A DNA stretch of 64,000 nt from assembly GCF_039851965.1 (NCBI RefSeq), contig NZ_CP156674.1, positions 3,100,001 through 3,164,000 on the forward strand, given 5' to 3'. This document shows, piece after piece, positions 54,406 to 63,492 of this stretch (positions are counted from its first letter, which is position 1; each line of letters begins with the position of its first letter). The notes beneath the pieces were generated by a model. The model had not been told where the DNA came from. It saw nothing but the letters and a program-made list of their open reading frames with translations, and made no database searches. Both the position numbers and the translations under genes were made by a program. This DNA is from Pseudalkalibacillus hwajinpoensis (GTDB taxonomy: Bacteria; Bacillota; Bacilli; Bacillales; Guptibacillaceae).

Positions 54406-55287
54406 ATGAAAGACCTTTTCAGCAAAAAAGGAGACCATCTTGCTGCTTATTTATTTTTAGCTCCCTTTTTGATTATTTATGGAATGTTTATGGTCTATCC
54501 AATTATTAAAGGAATGAAGATAAGCCTCAGTGAATGGAAGTTCGGTTTAGATCCTGAATTTGTTGGCCTAAAAAATTATAAAACAATGTTATCGGATGGC
54601 TACTTCTGGGAGGCACTTGGAAATACGTTGTACTTCGTATTAATTTCTACTCCCGTGTTAATCATTCTTGGATTGATTGTCGCGCTGATTGTAAATAGTG
54701 GACTAAAAGGAACAGTATTCTTGCGGGCGGGATTTTTCCTCCCATTCATTCTTTCTATTTCTGTAATGGCGAGTATCTGGGTATTCATTTTCCAGCCGTA
54801 CACAGGGCTTTTGAACTCCATTCTGCATAATCTTGGGGTTGAGCAGGAGATTTTTTGGCTGAATGAACCGAATCTTGCTTGGATGTCCATTTTAATTGCT
54901 ACGGTATGGTGGACGTTAGGTTTTAATATGGTTCTGTTCTTAGCTGGGCTTCAGGAAATACCAAAAGAGCATTATGAAGCTGCCAAAATTGATGGTGCTG
55001 GCCCGGTTCGCACATTCTTTTCAATTACATTGCCATCGTTGAAAAATGTCATTGTGCTTATAGTTGTTTTGCAAACTATTAATTCATTCAAATTATTTGG
55101 ACAGCCTTACTTAATGACCGAAGGCGGACCAGGAACTTCAACTAGACCGTTAGTTCAGTACATATACGAAAAAGGCTTTGTTGAACAGGATATGGGTGTA
55201 GCGTCAGCGATGTCTTACGTATTGTTCGCTATTACAATTATTGTTGCAATCATTCAATTTAAATTCTTCACAGGGAAACAGGATTAG
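54406..55287 (+). CDS. Sugar ABC transporter permease (MalF/UgpA type)
   Basis: ATG 54406 follows AAGGAGG. The frame upstream only runs back through the hairpin. The 293-residue protein has six membrane helices (AYLFLAPFLIIYGMFMVYPI first) and the coupling loop HYEAAKIDGAGPVRTFFSIT. It is the first membrane half of a CUT1-type importer. No ATPase gene lies in the operon, so a shared one is expected. Confidence 0.88.
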   Translation: MKDLFSKKGDHLAAYLFLAPFLIIYGMFMVYPIIKGMKISLSEWKFGLDPEFVGLKNYKTMLSDGYFWEALGNTLYFVLISTPVLIILGLIVALIVNSGLKGTVFLRAGFFLPFILSISVMASIWVFIFQPYTGLLNSILHNLGVEQEIFWLNEPNLAWMSILIATVWWTLGFNMVLFLAGLQEIPKEHYEAAKIDGAGPVRTFFSITLPSLKNVIVLIVVLQTINSFKLFGQPYLMTEGGPGTSTRPLVQYIYEKGFVEQDMGVASAMSYVLFAITIIVAIIQFKFFTGKQD

Positions 55288-55299
55288 GGGGGAGATTTA

Positions 55300-56136
55300 A
55301 TGACAGCTCGCAAAAAGAAAAAGATGAACTTAAGTCGTAAATTACTATATATATTCAGCTATTTATTTATAGCGGCTTGGTTGATTCCTATCGTATGGAT
55401 GTTTATTACTTCGATTACCCCTAGAGGTGAAGCCGTCACCATTATTAGTGAACTTTTCACACCTCCTTTTACATGGGCGAATTATGAGTACGTATTAGAG
55501 AATGCGATGATTGGGAGATGGACTTTTAATAGCTTCTTCGTCGCTTCGATAACGACGATATTAACGCTGATTCTGACATCTTTAGCTGCTTTTGCTTTGT
55601 CCAGACTTAAATTTGTAGGCCGGAATTTAATTTTCTGGCTGATTATTGCAGGTTTAATGGTACCAATCGAAGCAATGATCGTTCCTTTATTTCAAATAAT
55701 GATCGAGTTGAATTTAGTGAATACCTATAGTGCGCTGATTCTTCCGAACTTAGCTATGCCGTTAGGTGTCTTTTTATTAAAACAATTTTATGACGGGGTA
55801 CCCAATGAACTGATGGAAGCTGCCAAAATGGATGGTGCTGGTTTGCTGAGAATCTATTGGAATATCTTTCTTCCATTATCCAGGTCGAGTATGGCTGCGT
55901 TAGGTATATTTACATTTATTATGTCATGGAATGATTTCTTATGGCCCTTCCTTGCTGTAAACAGTGAGGCTATGTTCACACTTCCAGTGGCGATTCCGAC
56001 TTTTCAAAGTTCATTTTCTTCGGAACTTATGATTCCGATGGCTGTTAACACATTAGCGAGTGTTCCAGCGATCATTGTATTCATTTTATTCCAAAAACAT
56101 ATTATTCAAGGTATTGCTATGACTGGTATTAAGTAG
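55300..56136 (+). CDS. Sugar ABC transporter permease (MalG/UgpE type)
   Basis: ATG 55300 follows GGGGGGAGATTTA. The 278-residue product has six membrane helices, the coupling loop LMEAAKMDGAGLLRIYWNIF and a C-terminus HIIQGIAMTGIK typical of MalG-type permeases. It lies 12 bases behind its partner. The GH2 gene follows after 18 bases, so all belong to one transcription unit. Confidence 0.88.
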   Translation: MTARKKKKMNLSRKLLYIFSYLFIAAWLIPIVWMFITSITPRGEAVTIISELFTPPFTWANYEYVLENAMIGRWTFNSFFVASITTILTLILTSLAAFALSRLKFVGRNLIFWLIIAGLMVPIEAMIVPLFQIMIELNLVNTYSALILPNLAMPLGVFLLKQFYDGVPNELMEAAKMDGAGLLRIYWNIFLPLSRSSMAALGIFTFIMSWNDFLWPFLAVNSEAMFTLPVAIPTFQSSFSSELMIPMAVNTLASVPAIIVFILFQKHIIQGIAMTGIK

Positions 56137-56154
56137 TAGAAAGGAATCGATTTT

Positions 56155-58929
56155 ATGAGAAATCAAATTATGTTATCAGGTCAATGGGATTTTAAAATTG
56201 ACCCATTAAATAAAGGTGAAACAGAATTGTGGCATAAGGGGATTGGGGAAAGTGAAAAAATAACGGTCCCTCATATTTGGCAGCAAGATGAAAAGTATCT
56301 GGATTATAAAGGGGCGGCTTGGTATCAAAAGCAGATAGATGATGTAGCGTGTTCAGACGCTCATGATTTGTATGTTTGTTTTCAGGCTGTCGATTACCAG
56401 GCAGATGTATGGTGGAATGGAAAGAAGATAGGGTCACATGAAGGTGGGTTCACTCCGTTTGAATGTAAGATAAACAAGGATTTAATAGAAGAAAAAAACA
56501 GCTTAATTGTGAGAGTTTATGACCCAGCTGATAATGCGGAAATTCCAATTGGGAAACAAGGCAGCTGGTATACAAGAGTGAGCGGCATATGGCAGGATGT
56601 TTTTCTCGAAGAAAGACCTGAGCTTTATATTTCAGAAGTCTTTCTAACTCCTGTCTTAGATGAAGAACTGGTGAAGCTTTCTTTTCTATTAGAAGGAGAG
56701 ACGAATGAGCAACCTGTGAAAGGATTTCAATATTCTATCCATCCTCACAGCTTGGGTCTGCAAGAGTGGTCAGAAGGCGATCGTTTTTCGGGTACGGTGT
56801 TGATGGAGGATGTTAGAAAGGAAAACAACAGGGTGACTTGTGACATTTATGTCCAGGGTATGAAAGTTTGGGAGCCGTCCCAGCCTTATTTGTATGAGTT
56901 GGAAATTAGTTTGCTAGATGGAAGTAAAGATACCTCTACTACAACTTTTGGATTTCGTGAAATAGAACAGCGCAAAAACAAATTGTACTTAAACAATGAA
57001 GAGATTTTTGTTCGGGGCGCTTTAGACCAGGCGTTCTACCCAGATACGATATACATGGCTAATTCTGATGAAGATATTATTAAAGAAATAGAGTTGGCTA
57101 AGAAGATGGGGTTTAATTTATTAAGAAAGCATATCAAAGTGGAACTTCCACGTTATTTATATTGGGCCGATCGCCTCGGTATGCTTATATGGGCAGAGCC
57201 CCCGAACTATGTGAAGTGGACGCCTCAGGCCAGAAAAAGATTTATTCAAGGCTTACAAGATATGATTAGACGTGATTTCAATCACCCTTCTATTATTATA
57301 TGGTCTGTGTATAACGAGGAATGGGGGCTCGAATGGGACCTCGATTTTGATAAAGACAAGCAGGCACATGTGCAGCAATCATACGAACAAGTGAAAAAAT
57401 GGGATCCCACAAGATTAGTTTGTGATAACAGTGGATGGTCCCATGTTCAAACGGACATCAACGATTATCATCGATATTTTGTTTTGCCGGAACAAAACAA
57501 CCAATGGAAGAAAGATGTACACACACACATTATTGGCGAACCTGATAAAAACTTTGTGCCAGGTTTTCAATCGGATAATGAGCCACAGATCGTATCGGAG
57601 TTTGGGGTGTGGGGGCTCCCTGACGTTAATAAGCTAAAAAGCTTTTACAACGGGGCAGAGCCCTGGTGGTTTGTGAACCAGGGAGAACAGACGCACCAAG
57701 ATGACTATAAAAGGCCGTCCACTCTCTTTCGAAACTTCGATAAATTTGGGATATCCAGAGCTTTTCAAGACTATGAAAAGTTGGCCGTTTTATCTCAAAG
57801 AAGAATGTTTCGCGCGACAAAAGCCTTAATAGAAGAAATGCGTAAACAGTCGGAAATGGCAGGGTATGTAGTAACAGAATTTACCGATATTGAGTGGGAA
57901 ACAAATGGCTGGCTGGATTTTATGCGGGAGCCGAAAGAAGGCTTTGAAAACCTGATTGATTTCAACGGGCCGAATGGGATATTTGCTGAGCTGCCGACTC
58001 ATAATTACTGGCAGGGCGATCTCATATCCGTAGATTTGTTTTTACTTGCCGATCTTAAAAAGGAAGAAACAGCACAAGTGAAGTGGTCAATTATTAAGGA
58101 AAATCAGCAGGAAGTACTGTCCGGTGAATTCCAACTATTAGTGTCGCAAAAACTGACGACTCATAAGAAAGCCATTGAATGTAAAGTACCAGAGATAGAG
58201 AAACCGGAGTTTTTTTGGTTGAAGCTGGAGCTTTTTGTAAACGGTGTGAAAGTGGCGAAAAATGATGAAGAGTTAACGTTCACTCCCTCTCTGGACATGG
58301 GAAATCTAAATATGCTTGTTGATGTAAAGGACGAGAAATTTAAAAATGCTCTTATAGATGCAGGGTTTTCTCACCCTCAACAGGACATCTCAACTTCCTC
58401 TACCATTATCTCGGATCATCTGGATAATAAAGTACTGCAACATGCGAAAAACGGCGGCCGAGTAATTTTTCTGGCAGAAGAGGGAGATAAAATAAAGGAA
58501 AAAAGTATGTTTACATTTAGAGAATTAGATTTAGGTGAAAGCTGGGCCAGAGCTTCTTCTATGAATTACGTAGATAAAGAATGGTTTGGTGATCTGCCGT
58601 TAAGAACTGAGATGGGATGGGAATTTGAGGGGATTTTCCCGGACTACGTCATTCCGTTTACAGACTATAAGAAAAATCATAATAACAGAACGATTCACAT
58701 GTTCGGAAACCCGGCCATTGCAGAGAGTGCCGACGTCATATCCGGATATTTCCAAGGATGGTTAGGCCAAAATGGCGGTACTTTGATAGAACAGAAATAT
58801 GGGGACGGGAAAATTTTAACGACGACATGGAAAATAAAAGAGAGCCTATCTTCTTCGCCCATAGCCCAATATATTTTAAAAACGATGATTAACAATCTGT
58901 CTTGGGAAAAGATAACGGTCAAAGAATGA
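56155..58929 (+). CDS. GH2-family glycosidase (beta-galactosidase/beta-glucuronidase-like)
   Basis: A 924-residue enzyme without signal peptide. The sugar-binding jelly roll (about 1-180), immunoglobulin-like domain and TIM barrel are in GH2 order. The acid/base is E388 in SVYNEEWG and the nucleophile is E482 in IVSEFGVWG. After the barrel there is an extra 300-residue C-terminal part ending in a Rossmann-like/GATase-like segment (NALIDAGFSHPQQDISTSST, GGRVIFLAEEGDKIKEKSMF). It may be a sugar-binding lobe. The substrate is a beta-linked glycoside brought in by the ABC importer. Galactonate enzymes encoded next suggest a galacto-configured sugar, but specificity cannot be read from the sequence. 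Confidence 0.88.
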   Translation: MRNQIMLSGQWDFKIDPLNKGETELWHKGIGESEKITVPHIWQQDEKYLDYKGAAWYQKQIDDVACSDAHDLYVCFQAVDYQADVWWNGKKIGSHEGGFTPFECKINKDLIEEKNSLIVRVYDPADNAEIPIGKQGSWYTRVSGIWQDVFLEERPELYISEVFLTPVLDEELVKLSFLLEGETNEQPVKGFQYSIHPHSLGLQEWSEGDRFSGTVLMEDVRKENNRVTCDIYVQGMKVWEPSQPYLYELEISLLDGSKDTSTTTFGFREIEQRKNKLYLNNEEIFVRGALDQAFYPDTIYMANSDEDIIKEIELAKKMGFNLLRKHIKVELPRYLYWADRLGMLIWAEPPNYVKWTPQARKRFIQGLQDMIRRDFNHPSIIIWSVYNEEWGLEWDLDFDKDKQAHVQQSYEQVKKWDPTRLVCDNSGWSHVQTDINDYHRYFVLPEQNNQWKKDVHTHIIGEPDKNFVPGFQSDNEPQIVSEFGVWGLPDVNKLKSFYNGAEPWWFVNQGEQTHQDDYKRPSTLFRNFDKFGISRAFQDYEKLAVLSQRRMFRATKALIEEMRKQSEMAGYVVTEFTDIEWETNGWLDFMREPKEGFENLIDFNGPNGIFAELPTHNYWQGDLISVDLFLLADLKKEETAQVKWSIIKENQQEVLSGEFQLLVSQKLTTHKKAIECKVPEIEKPEFFWLKLELFVNGVKVAKNDEELTFTPSLDMGNLNMLVDVKDEKFKNALIDAGFSHPQQDISTSSTIISDHLDNKVLQHAKNGGRVIFLAEEGDKIKEKSMFTFRELDLGESWARASSMNYVDKEWFGDLPLRTEMGWEFEGIFPDYVIPFTDYKKNHNNRTIHMFGNPAIAESADVISGYFQGWLGQNGGTLIEQKYGDGKILTTTWKIKESLSSSPIAQYILKTMINNLSWEKITVKE

Positions 58930-58964
58930 GAAATAAATGACACACATCGTAAGGAGGATCGTAA

Positions 58965-59600
58965 ATGAAAAGAACACTAGATAGGATACATGAAGAGAAA
59001 GTGGTTGCTATCCTAAGGCTGGAAAGCACTGAACATATCGAGGATATTATTAGCAGTCTCTATAAGGGCGGGATTCGAGTGATCGAAGTGACACTCAATA
59101 CGCCTGGGGCATTAGAGTGCATAAACAAAATGAAAGAAAATTACAGTGATTTAATCGTCGGAGCAGGAACCGTTCTTGATAGTGAAAGTGCAGGCGCAGC
59201 CATTCGGGCAGGTGCTGACTTTCTATTAGCCCCAACCTTAAAAAAAGAAACGATTGAAACAGGAAACCGTTACAACATTCCTGTCATTCCAGGCATTATG
59301 TCTCCGACAGAAGCGCTGACAGCTTATGAATATGGGGCGCAGGCAGTGAAAGTATTTCCTGCCCGCTCGGTTGGTGAAAATTTTGCCAAGGACTTAAACG
59401 GTCCTCTTCCATTTGTAAAAGTCATGGCTGTGGGCGGCATTACGGTAGATAACGCAGGGGAATACTTTAAGAAAAACGGGCATTCTGTTGGAATTGGCAG
59501 TTCGTTAGTGAGCAGCCAGCTGGTAGCTGATAGAAACTATGAGGAAATAACAGCAAGAGCACAGCAATTTATTAAGTTGAGGGATCAATTCAACACTTAA
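58965..59600 (+). CDS. dgoA: KDPG/KDPGal aldolase
   Basis: A 211-residue class I aldolase of the Eda family. The Schiff-base Lys is K129 in AVKVFPA, the proton-transfer Glu is E41 in VIEVTLNTPGA, and the phosphate-binding GGITVDN loop is near 165. It cleaves 2-keto-3-deoxy-6-phospho-galactonate (or -gluconate) to pyruvate and glyceraldehyde-3-phosphate. With a kinase and a galactonate dehydratase beside it, the galactonate route is the likely role. ATG 58965 follows AAGGAGGATCGTAA, 35 bases after the GH2 gene. Confidence 0.88.
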   Translation: MKRTLDRIHEEKVVAILRLESTEHIEDIISSLYKGGIRVIEVTLNTPGALECINKMKENYSDLIVGAGTVLDSESAGAAIRAGADFLLAPTLKKETIETGNRYNIPVIPGIMSPTEALTAYEYGAQAVKVFPARSVGENFAKDLNGPLPFVKVMAVGGITVDNAGEYFKKNGHSVGIGSSLVSSQLVADRNYEEITARAQQFIKLRDQFNT

Positions 59601-59621
59601 TAACGAAGCGGGGTGAATTAT

Positions 59622-60638
59622 TTGATTATACTAATAGATTCTGGAACAACAAATTCAAGAATTCGTCTTGTAGAAGAACATGAAGTAACCATAATCGCTT
59701 CTGTGAAGATAGAAGTAGGTGTTAGAAACACAGCGATCGATGGTCACAACGAAAAGCTAAAGCAGGAATTAGCGCAAGGAGTTCAACGTCTGCTTGAGGA
59801 GCAGTCCTTATCAGCCAGGGATATTTCCTATATAGTGGCAGCTGGAATGATAACTTCAAACTTAGGACTTCATGAAGTTCCGCATATTACGGCCCCGGCC
59901 CGATTAGAGGATTTTATTAAAGGAGTTCAAGTCTTAAAGACGGAGGAGTTCTTAAATATACCTTGTCTTTATATTCCGGGCATGAAAAACGCGGTGGCTG
60001 ACTCCTTAGAGGAAGACCTAAGTGTGATTAATCAATATGACGTGATGCGGGGGGAAGAAGTTGAAACCTACGGCCTTCTTAAGCAAATTTCTACTAAAGG
60101 AAAAGGTCTCATGGTATTACCCGGATCTCACACAAAGTACGTTTTAATAGGAGAAAAGGAAGAATTACTGAGCTGTCGATCCACTTTAGGTGGAGAAATG
60201 TTGAAAGCAGTGAGAGACCAAACGATCATTTCTGACTCTTTAAGTAAAACGCTCGTCGAAGAGGTAGTTCCGGAGTATCTTATTAAAGGATTCCTTGCGG
60301 CTCAAAAAACAGGCGTTACGAGGTGCTTGTACCATATTAGGCTGCTTCAGCTTTTCTCTGAATTAAATGCGAACGAGCGTGCCAATTACTATGCAGGCGC
60401 CATCTTATATTATGACGTAGAAGCCCTGGAACAAATGGTGGAAATTGAACAAGTTGAATGGATAATGATTGGCGGCTCTGAACCATTACGAAGTTTATTC
60501 TATCACCTGCTGACCTATGTGTATGACACAACTGAAATTCTTACGGCTGCAGAGGAGCAAGCGGAAATGGCGAGCGTTTACGGAGCAGCAGAAATTGGAC
60601 GAATGTATCAATCTATTAAGGAGGAGCGGTCTACATGA
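59622..60638 (+). CDS. dgoK: 2-dehydro-3-deoxygalactonokinase
   Basis: A 338-residue protein. The first strand and phosphate loop LIDSGTTNSRIRLVEEHE, the segment IVAAGMITSNLGLHEVPHI and LMVLPGSHTKYVLI are the standard parts of DgoK-type sugar kinases. It phosphorylates 2-keto-3-deoxygalactonate. The start is either GTG 59613 or TTG 59622. The latter is spaced better from GGGGTG. Its last four bases overlap the galactonate dehydratase start (ATGA), and it lies 12-21 bases after the aldolase, so the three are one operon. Confidence 0.87.
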   Translation: MIILIDSGTTNSRIRLVEEHEVTIIASVKIEVGVRNTAIDGHNEKLKQELAQGVQRLLEEQSLSARDISYIVAAGMITSNLGLHEVPHITAPARLEDFIKGVQVLKTEEFLNIPCLYIPGMKNAVADSLEEDLSVINQYDVMRGEEVETYGLLKQISTKGKGLMVLPGSHTKYVLIGEKEELLSCRSTLGGEMLKAVRDQTIISDSLSKTLVEEVVPEYLIKGFLAAQKTGVTRCLYHIRLLQLFSELNANERANYYAGAILYYDVEALEQMVEIEQVEWIMIGGSEPLRSLFYHLLTYVYDTTEILTAAEEQAEMASVYGAAEIGRMYQSIKEERST

Positions 60639-61783
60639 AAATTATCGACTATGAACTTTTTCAAGTGCCACCCAGGTGGCTGTTTCTAAAAATTCAAACA
60701 AGCGAGGGCATTACAGGATGGGGAGAACCGGTAATCGAGGGAAGAGCTCATACCGTGAAAGCGGCTGTTGAAGAACTTATGGAAAATCTGATCGGAAAAG
60801 ATCCGCTTCGTATCGAAGATCACTGGAACATGATGTACCGATCAGGCTTTTATCGCGGCGGTCCGATTTTAATGAGTGCCATCTCAGGTATTGATCAGGC
60901 CTTGTGGGATATTAAAGGAAAGTATTATAATGCTCCGATCTATCAGCTGTTAGGAGGCGCCTGTCGTGATTCTATTAAAATTTATTCCTGGATTGGAGGT
61001 GATCGCCCTTCCGATGTAGGCCAGGCTGCAAAAGAAGCGGTGGAAGCAGGGTTTTCTGCGGTGAAGATGAATGGAACTGAAGAGCTTCAATATATCGATT
61101 CGTACAGCAAAATTGATCAAGCCGTCGAGCGAGTCGCAAACGTGCGAGAAAGCGTAGATAAGGATGTGGGGATTGGTATTGATTTTCACGGCAGAGTCCA
61201 TAAACCTATGGCAAAAATCCTGGCGAAGGAATTAGAACCCTATCGTCCTATGTTTATTGAAGAACCCGTACTTTCAGAAAATAATGAAGCCTTACGAGAT
61301 ATTGCGGCTCATACCAACATCCCTATTGCTACAGGCGAAAGAATGTATTCAAGATGGGATTTCAAAACGATTTTATCCGAAGGTTTTGTTGATATTATCC
61401 AGCCTGATTTATCTCATGCCGGCGGAATTACAGAAACCAAAAAAATCGCTTCCATGGCAGAAGCTTATGACGTAGCTTTAGCCCCGCATTGTCCATTAGG
61501 ACCGATTGCGTTAGCATCGTGCCTGCACGTAGATGCTACAGCTCATAATGCCTTTATTCAGGAGCAAAGCTTAGGCATTCACTACAATAAAGAAAACGAT
61601 CTACTGGATTATGTGAAAGACCGCAGCGTTTTTAATTACAAAGAGGGTCATGTAAAATTTCCGCAAGGTCCTGGACTTGGAATCGAAATTGATGAAGAGT
61701 ATGTCAGGATGCGTGCAAAAGAAGGGCACAACTGGAGAAATCCTGTATGGCGCCACAAAGATGCAAGCATAGCAGAATGGTAA
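60635..61783 (+). CDS. dgoD: D-galactonate dehydratase
   Basis: A 382-residue member of the enolase superfamily, the same length as characterised DgoD. The capping domain begins MKIIDYELFQVPPRWLFLKI. Metal ligands and acid/base residues lie in GIDFHGRVHKP, FIEEPV, ATGERMYS and the His of APHCPLGP. It dehydrates D-galactonate to 2-keto-3-deoxygalactonate, the first step of the De Ley-Doudoroff path, followed by the kinase and aldolase encoded just before it. The gene order aldolase-kinase-dehydratase places it last. Confidence 0.9.
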   Translation: MKIIDYELFQVPPRWLFLKIQTSEGITGWGEPVIEGRAHTVKAAVEELMENLIGKDPLRIEDHWNMMYRSGFYRGGPILMSAISGIDQALWDIKGKYYNAPIYQLLGGACRDSIKIYSWIGGDRPSDVGQAAKEAVEAGFSAVKMNGTEELQYIDSYSKIDQAVERVANVRESVDKDVGIGIDFHGRVHKPMAKILAKELEPYRPMFIEEPVLSENNEALRDIAAHTNIPIATGERMYSRWDFKTILSEGFVDIIQPDLSHAGGITETKKIASMAEAYDVALAPHCPLGPIALASCLHVDATAHNAFIQEQSLGIHYNKENDLLDYVKDRSVFNYKEGHVKFPQGPGLGIEIDEEYVRMRAKEGHNWRNPVWRHKDASIAEW

Positions 61784-61904
61784 ATTTAAGTCTAAAATAA
61801 AAGAGACGGGTCCTACAATGTATAGTACCCCATAAAATGTCGGTGGATTAGGAATGGGGATTGGAGTATTATGCTTATTGATTGTGCGATGGGATCAGAC
61901 ATTG

Positions 61905-61992
61905 ACGATTGAAGCGTTGTAGCAGATCACCCAAAAGAGGATAACGCAGTCGTTGGCATGCCTGACATGGGTGGAATGGGCGGCATGATGTG
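61905..61992 (+). pseudogene. groEL: groEL 3' end remnant with right direct-repeat copy
   Basis: VADHPKEDNAVVGMPDMGGM then GGMM and TGA is the C-terminus of GroEL. Upstream, GAAGCGTTGTAG reads EAVVAD if one G is restored, so a single-base deletion broke the frame. Only about 30 codons remain. The last 18 codon bases (61974-61991) equal the left repeat at 51430-51447. GroEL-encoding genes are essential, so an intact one must lie elsewhere. Confidence 0.85.
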
Positions 61993-62080
61993 ATAGCGCC
62001 TAAAACCCTTTCAATATAGGGTTTGAGAACAATTTGACTGGATTTTGACTGGTTATTAAAATCGTTTACTAAATTTGCAA

Positions 62081-62118
62081 GCCTCTCAAGAGTTCATAAA
62101 CTTTTGAGAGGCATTTCT
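62081..62118. terminator. Terminator beside the right GroEL repeat
   Basis: GCCTCTCAAGAG pairs with CTTTTGAGAGGC, followed by a T-rich stretch. It is clearly related to the hairpin at 51536-51575. Confidence 0.85.
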
Positions 62119-62386
62119 TTTATTGTAAGAGACGAATGTGGTTCACGATCTACATGCATGAATCAAACATACAAAGAAGCTTTCTGGGATTCGGATTCCA
62201 CTGGAAATTCTTTTAAGAAGAGCTCTTATTAGTATCATACGAGGGGGGCAAATCTGGAACTAAAGGGTTTGCCCCGTTATTTATGTTTAGGGAAGGATAG
62301 CACTATTAAATGGTGATGATAAAATTGGTTGACCGTGAAAATGATATTACCAATCCAACAGAAGCCAAGGCTGCCGCGAGCTTTCT

Positions 62387-63295
62387 TTATTCACCTGATA
62401 AACAATTTGAAAATTTCTCCTGAATTTCTTTTATAAACATATCAGCAGCTGCGGAAAAAACCTGATGCTTTTTCCAAACAATATTTAAGCCTGATTCAAG
62501 TCTTGGCTCTAGCGGTCTAAAACAAAGGTTACTTTCACTAGATGTATTTACTATTTTATCAAGAACTACAGCAAAACCAATGCCCTCTTCAACCATAATG
62601 GCAGCATTATATGCAAGATTGTATGTAGTCACGACGTTTAATTTATCAAAATCTTCACCAAACCAATCCGCAAATTCATTTTTAGAAAATGTCTCTTTCA
62701 TAGCCTGGCGAGAACAGATTAGTGGAACATTTAATAAATCTACAGATTGAATGGTATCTTTGGAAGCAAGAGGGCTGTCTTTCCTCATAACAACGCCCCA
62801 AACATCTTTGGCTGGGATATTGATATAATTGTATTTTGATAAATCAGCTGGTTGAATTAAAATACCAAAATCAAGCAATCCCTTGTCAAGCCGTTCAGTA
62901 ACATCGTCTTCATTTCCGCTGTAGAGGTGACACCGTAAATTTGGATAACTTAATCGTAACTCTTTGACTACTCTTGCAATCTGTTTCATGGCTTCTGTTT
63001 CCCCGCCACCTATGTAAACATCACCACTTATTGTATCTTCCATGGAATTAAATTCTGCCTCGGTTTTATCGACCATATCAATAATTTCTTCTGCCCTCTT
63101 TCGGAGAAGCATTCCTTCATCCGTAAGAATGATATTGTAACTACCCCGAATAAATAATTTTTTCCCTAACGCTTTTTCAAGGTCTTTTAATTGTCTGGAC
63201 AAGGTTGGCTGTGTCACATGCAAGAAATCAGCAGCCCTCGTAATGCTTCCTTCTCTTGCAACAGTAAGAAAATAACGTAAAACTCTTAATTCCAT
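62387..63295 (-). CDS. LysR-family transcriptional regulator
   Basis: A 302-residue protein starting at ATG 63295 (after AGGAGGATGGGAAG). The N-terminal winged helix MELRVLRYFLTVAREGSITR, AADFLHVTQPTLSRQLKDLE is standard. A periplasmic-binding-like effector domain follows (DVYIGGGETEAMKQIARVVK, GLLDFGILIQPADLSKYN). It is divergent from the hydrolase gene, with about 200 bases between, and probably activates or represses it. The effector is unknown. Confidence 0.9.
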   Translation of the reverse strand: MELRVLRYFLTVAREGSITRAADFLHVTQPTLSRQLKDLEKALGKKLFIRGSYNIILTDEGMLLRKRAEEIIDMVDKTEAEFNSMEDTISGDVYIGGGETEAMKQIARVVKELRLSYPNLRCHLYSGNEDDVTERLDKGLLDFGILIQPADLSKYNYINIPAKDVWGVVMRKDSPLASKDTIQSVDLLNVPLICSRQAMKETFSKNEFADWFGEDFDKLNVVTTYNLAYNAAIMVEEGIGFAVVLDKIVNTSSESNLCFRPLEPRLESGLNIVWKKHQVFSAAADMFIKEIQEKFSNCLSGE

Positions 63296-63492
63296 CTTCC
63301 CATCCTCCTTTTATTAGTCTTAGTATATCCATTTCAAGAATGCTCCTCAAGCATAACTAGATATAAGATATAGGTATTTGATATATGCAATACCCCCAGC
63401 TAAAGTAAATAACAAAGGGGTGAATTAAACCGTAAGAGGGGAGTCATCAACTCAGTCTTCAAAACAAAAATAAGAAAGGGTGTTAGTTTAAA

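Larger units (their letters stand above)
61784..62386. other. Junction DNA with GroEL remnant, terminator and no intact gene
   Basis: After the dehydratase the DNA holds the remnant GroEL end (see next entry), GACTGGATT-type repeats near 62036 and 62046, the terminator at 62081-62118 and then about 270 bases with no feature except stops. No promoter was identified for the rightward gene here. Confidence 0.5.
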
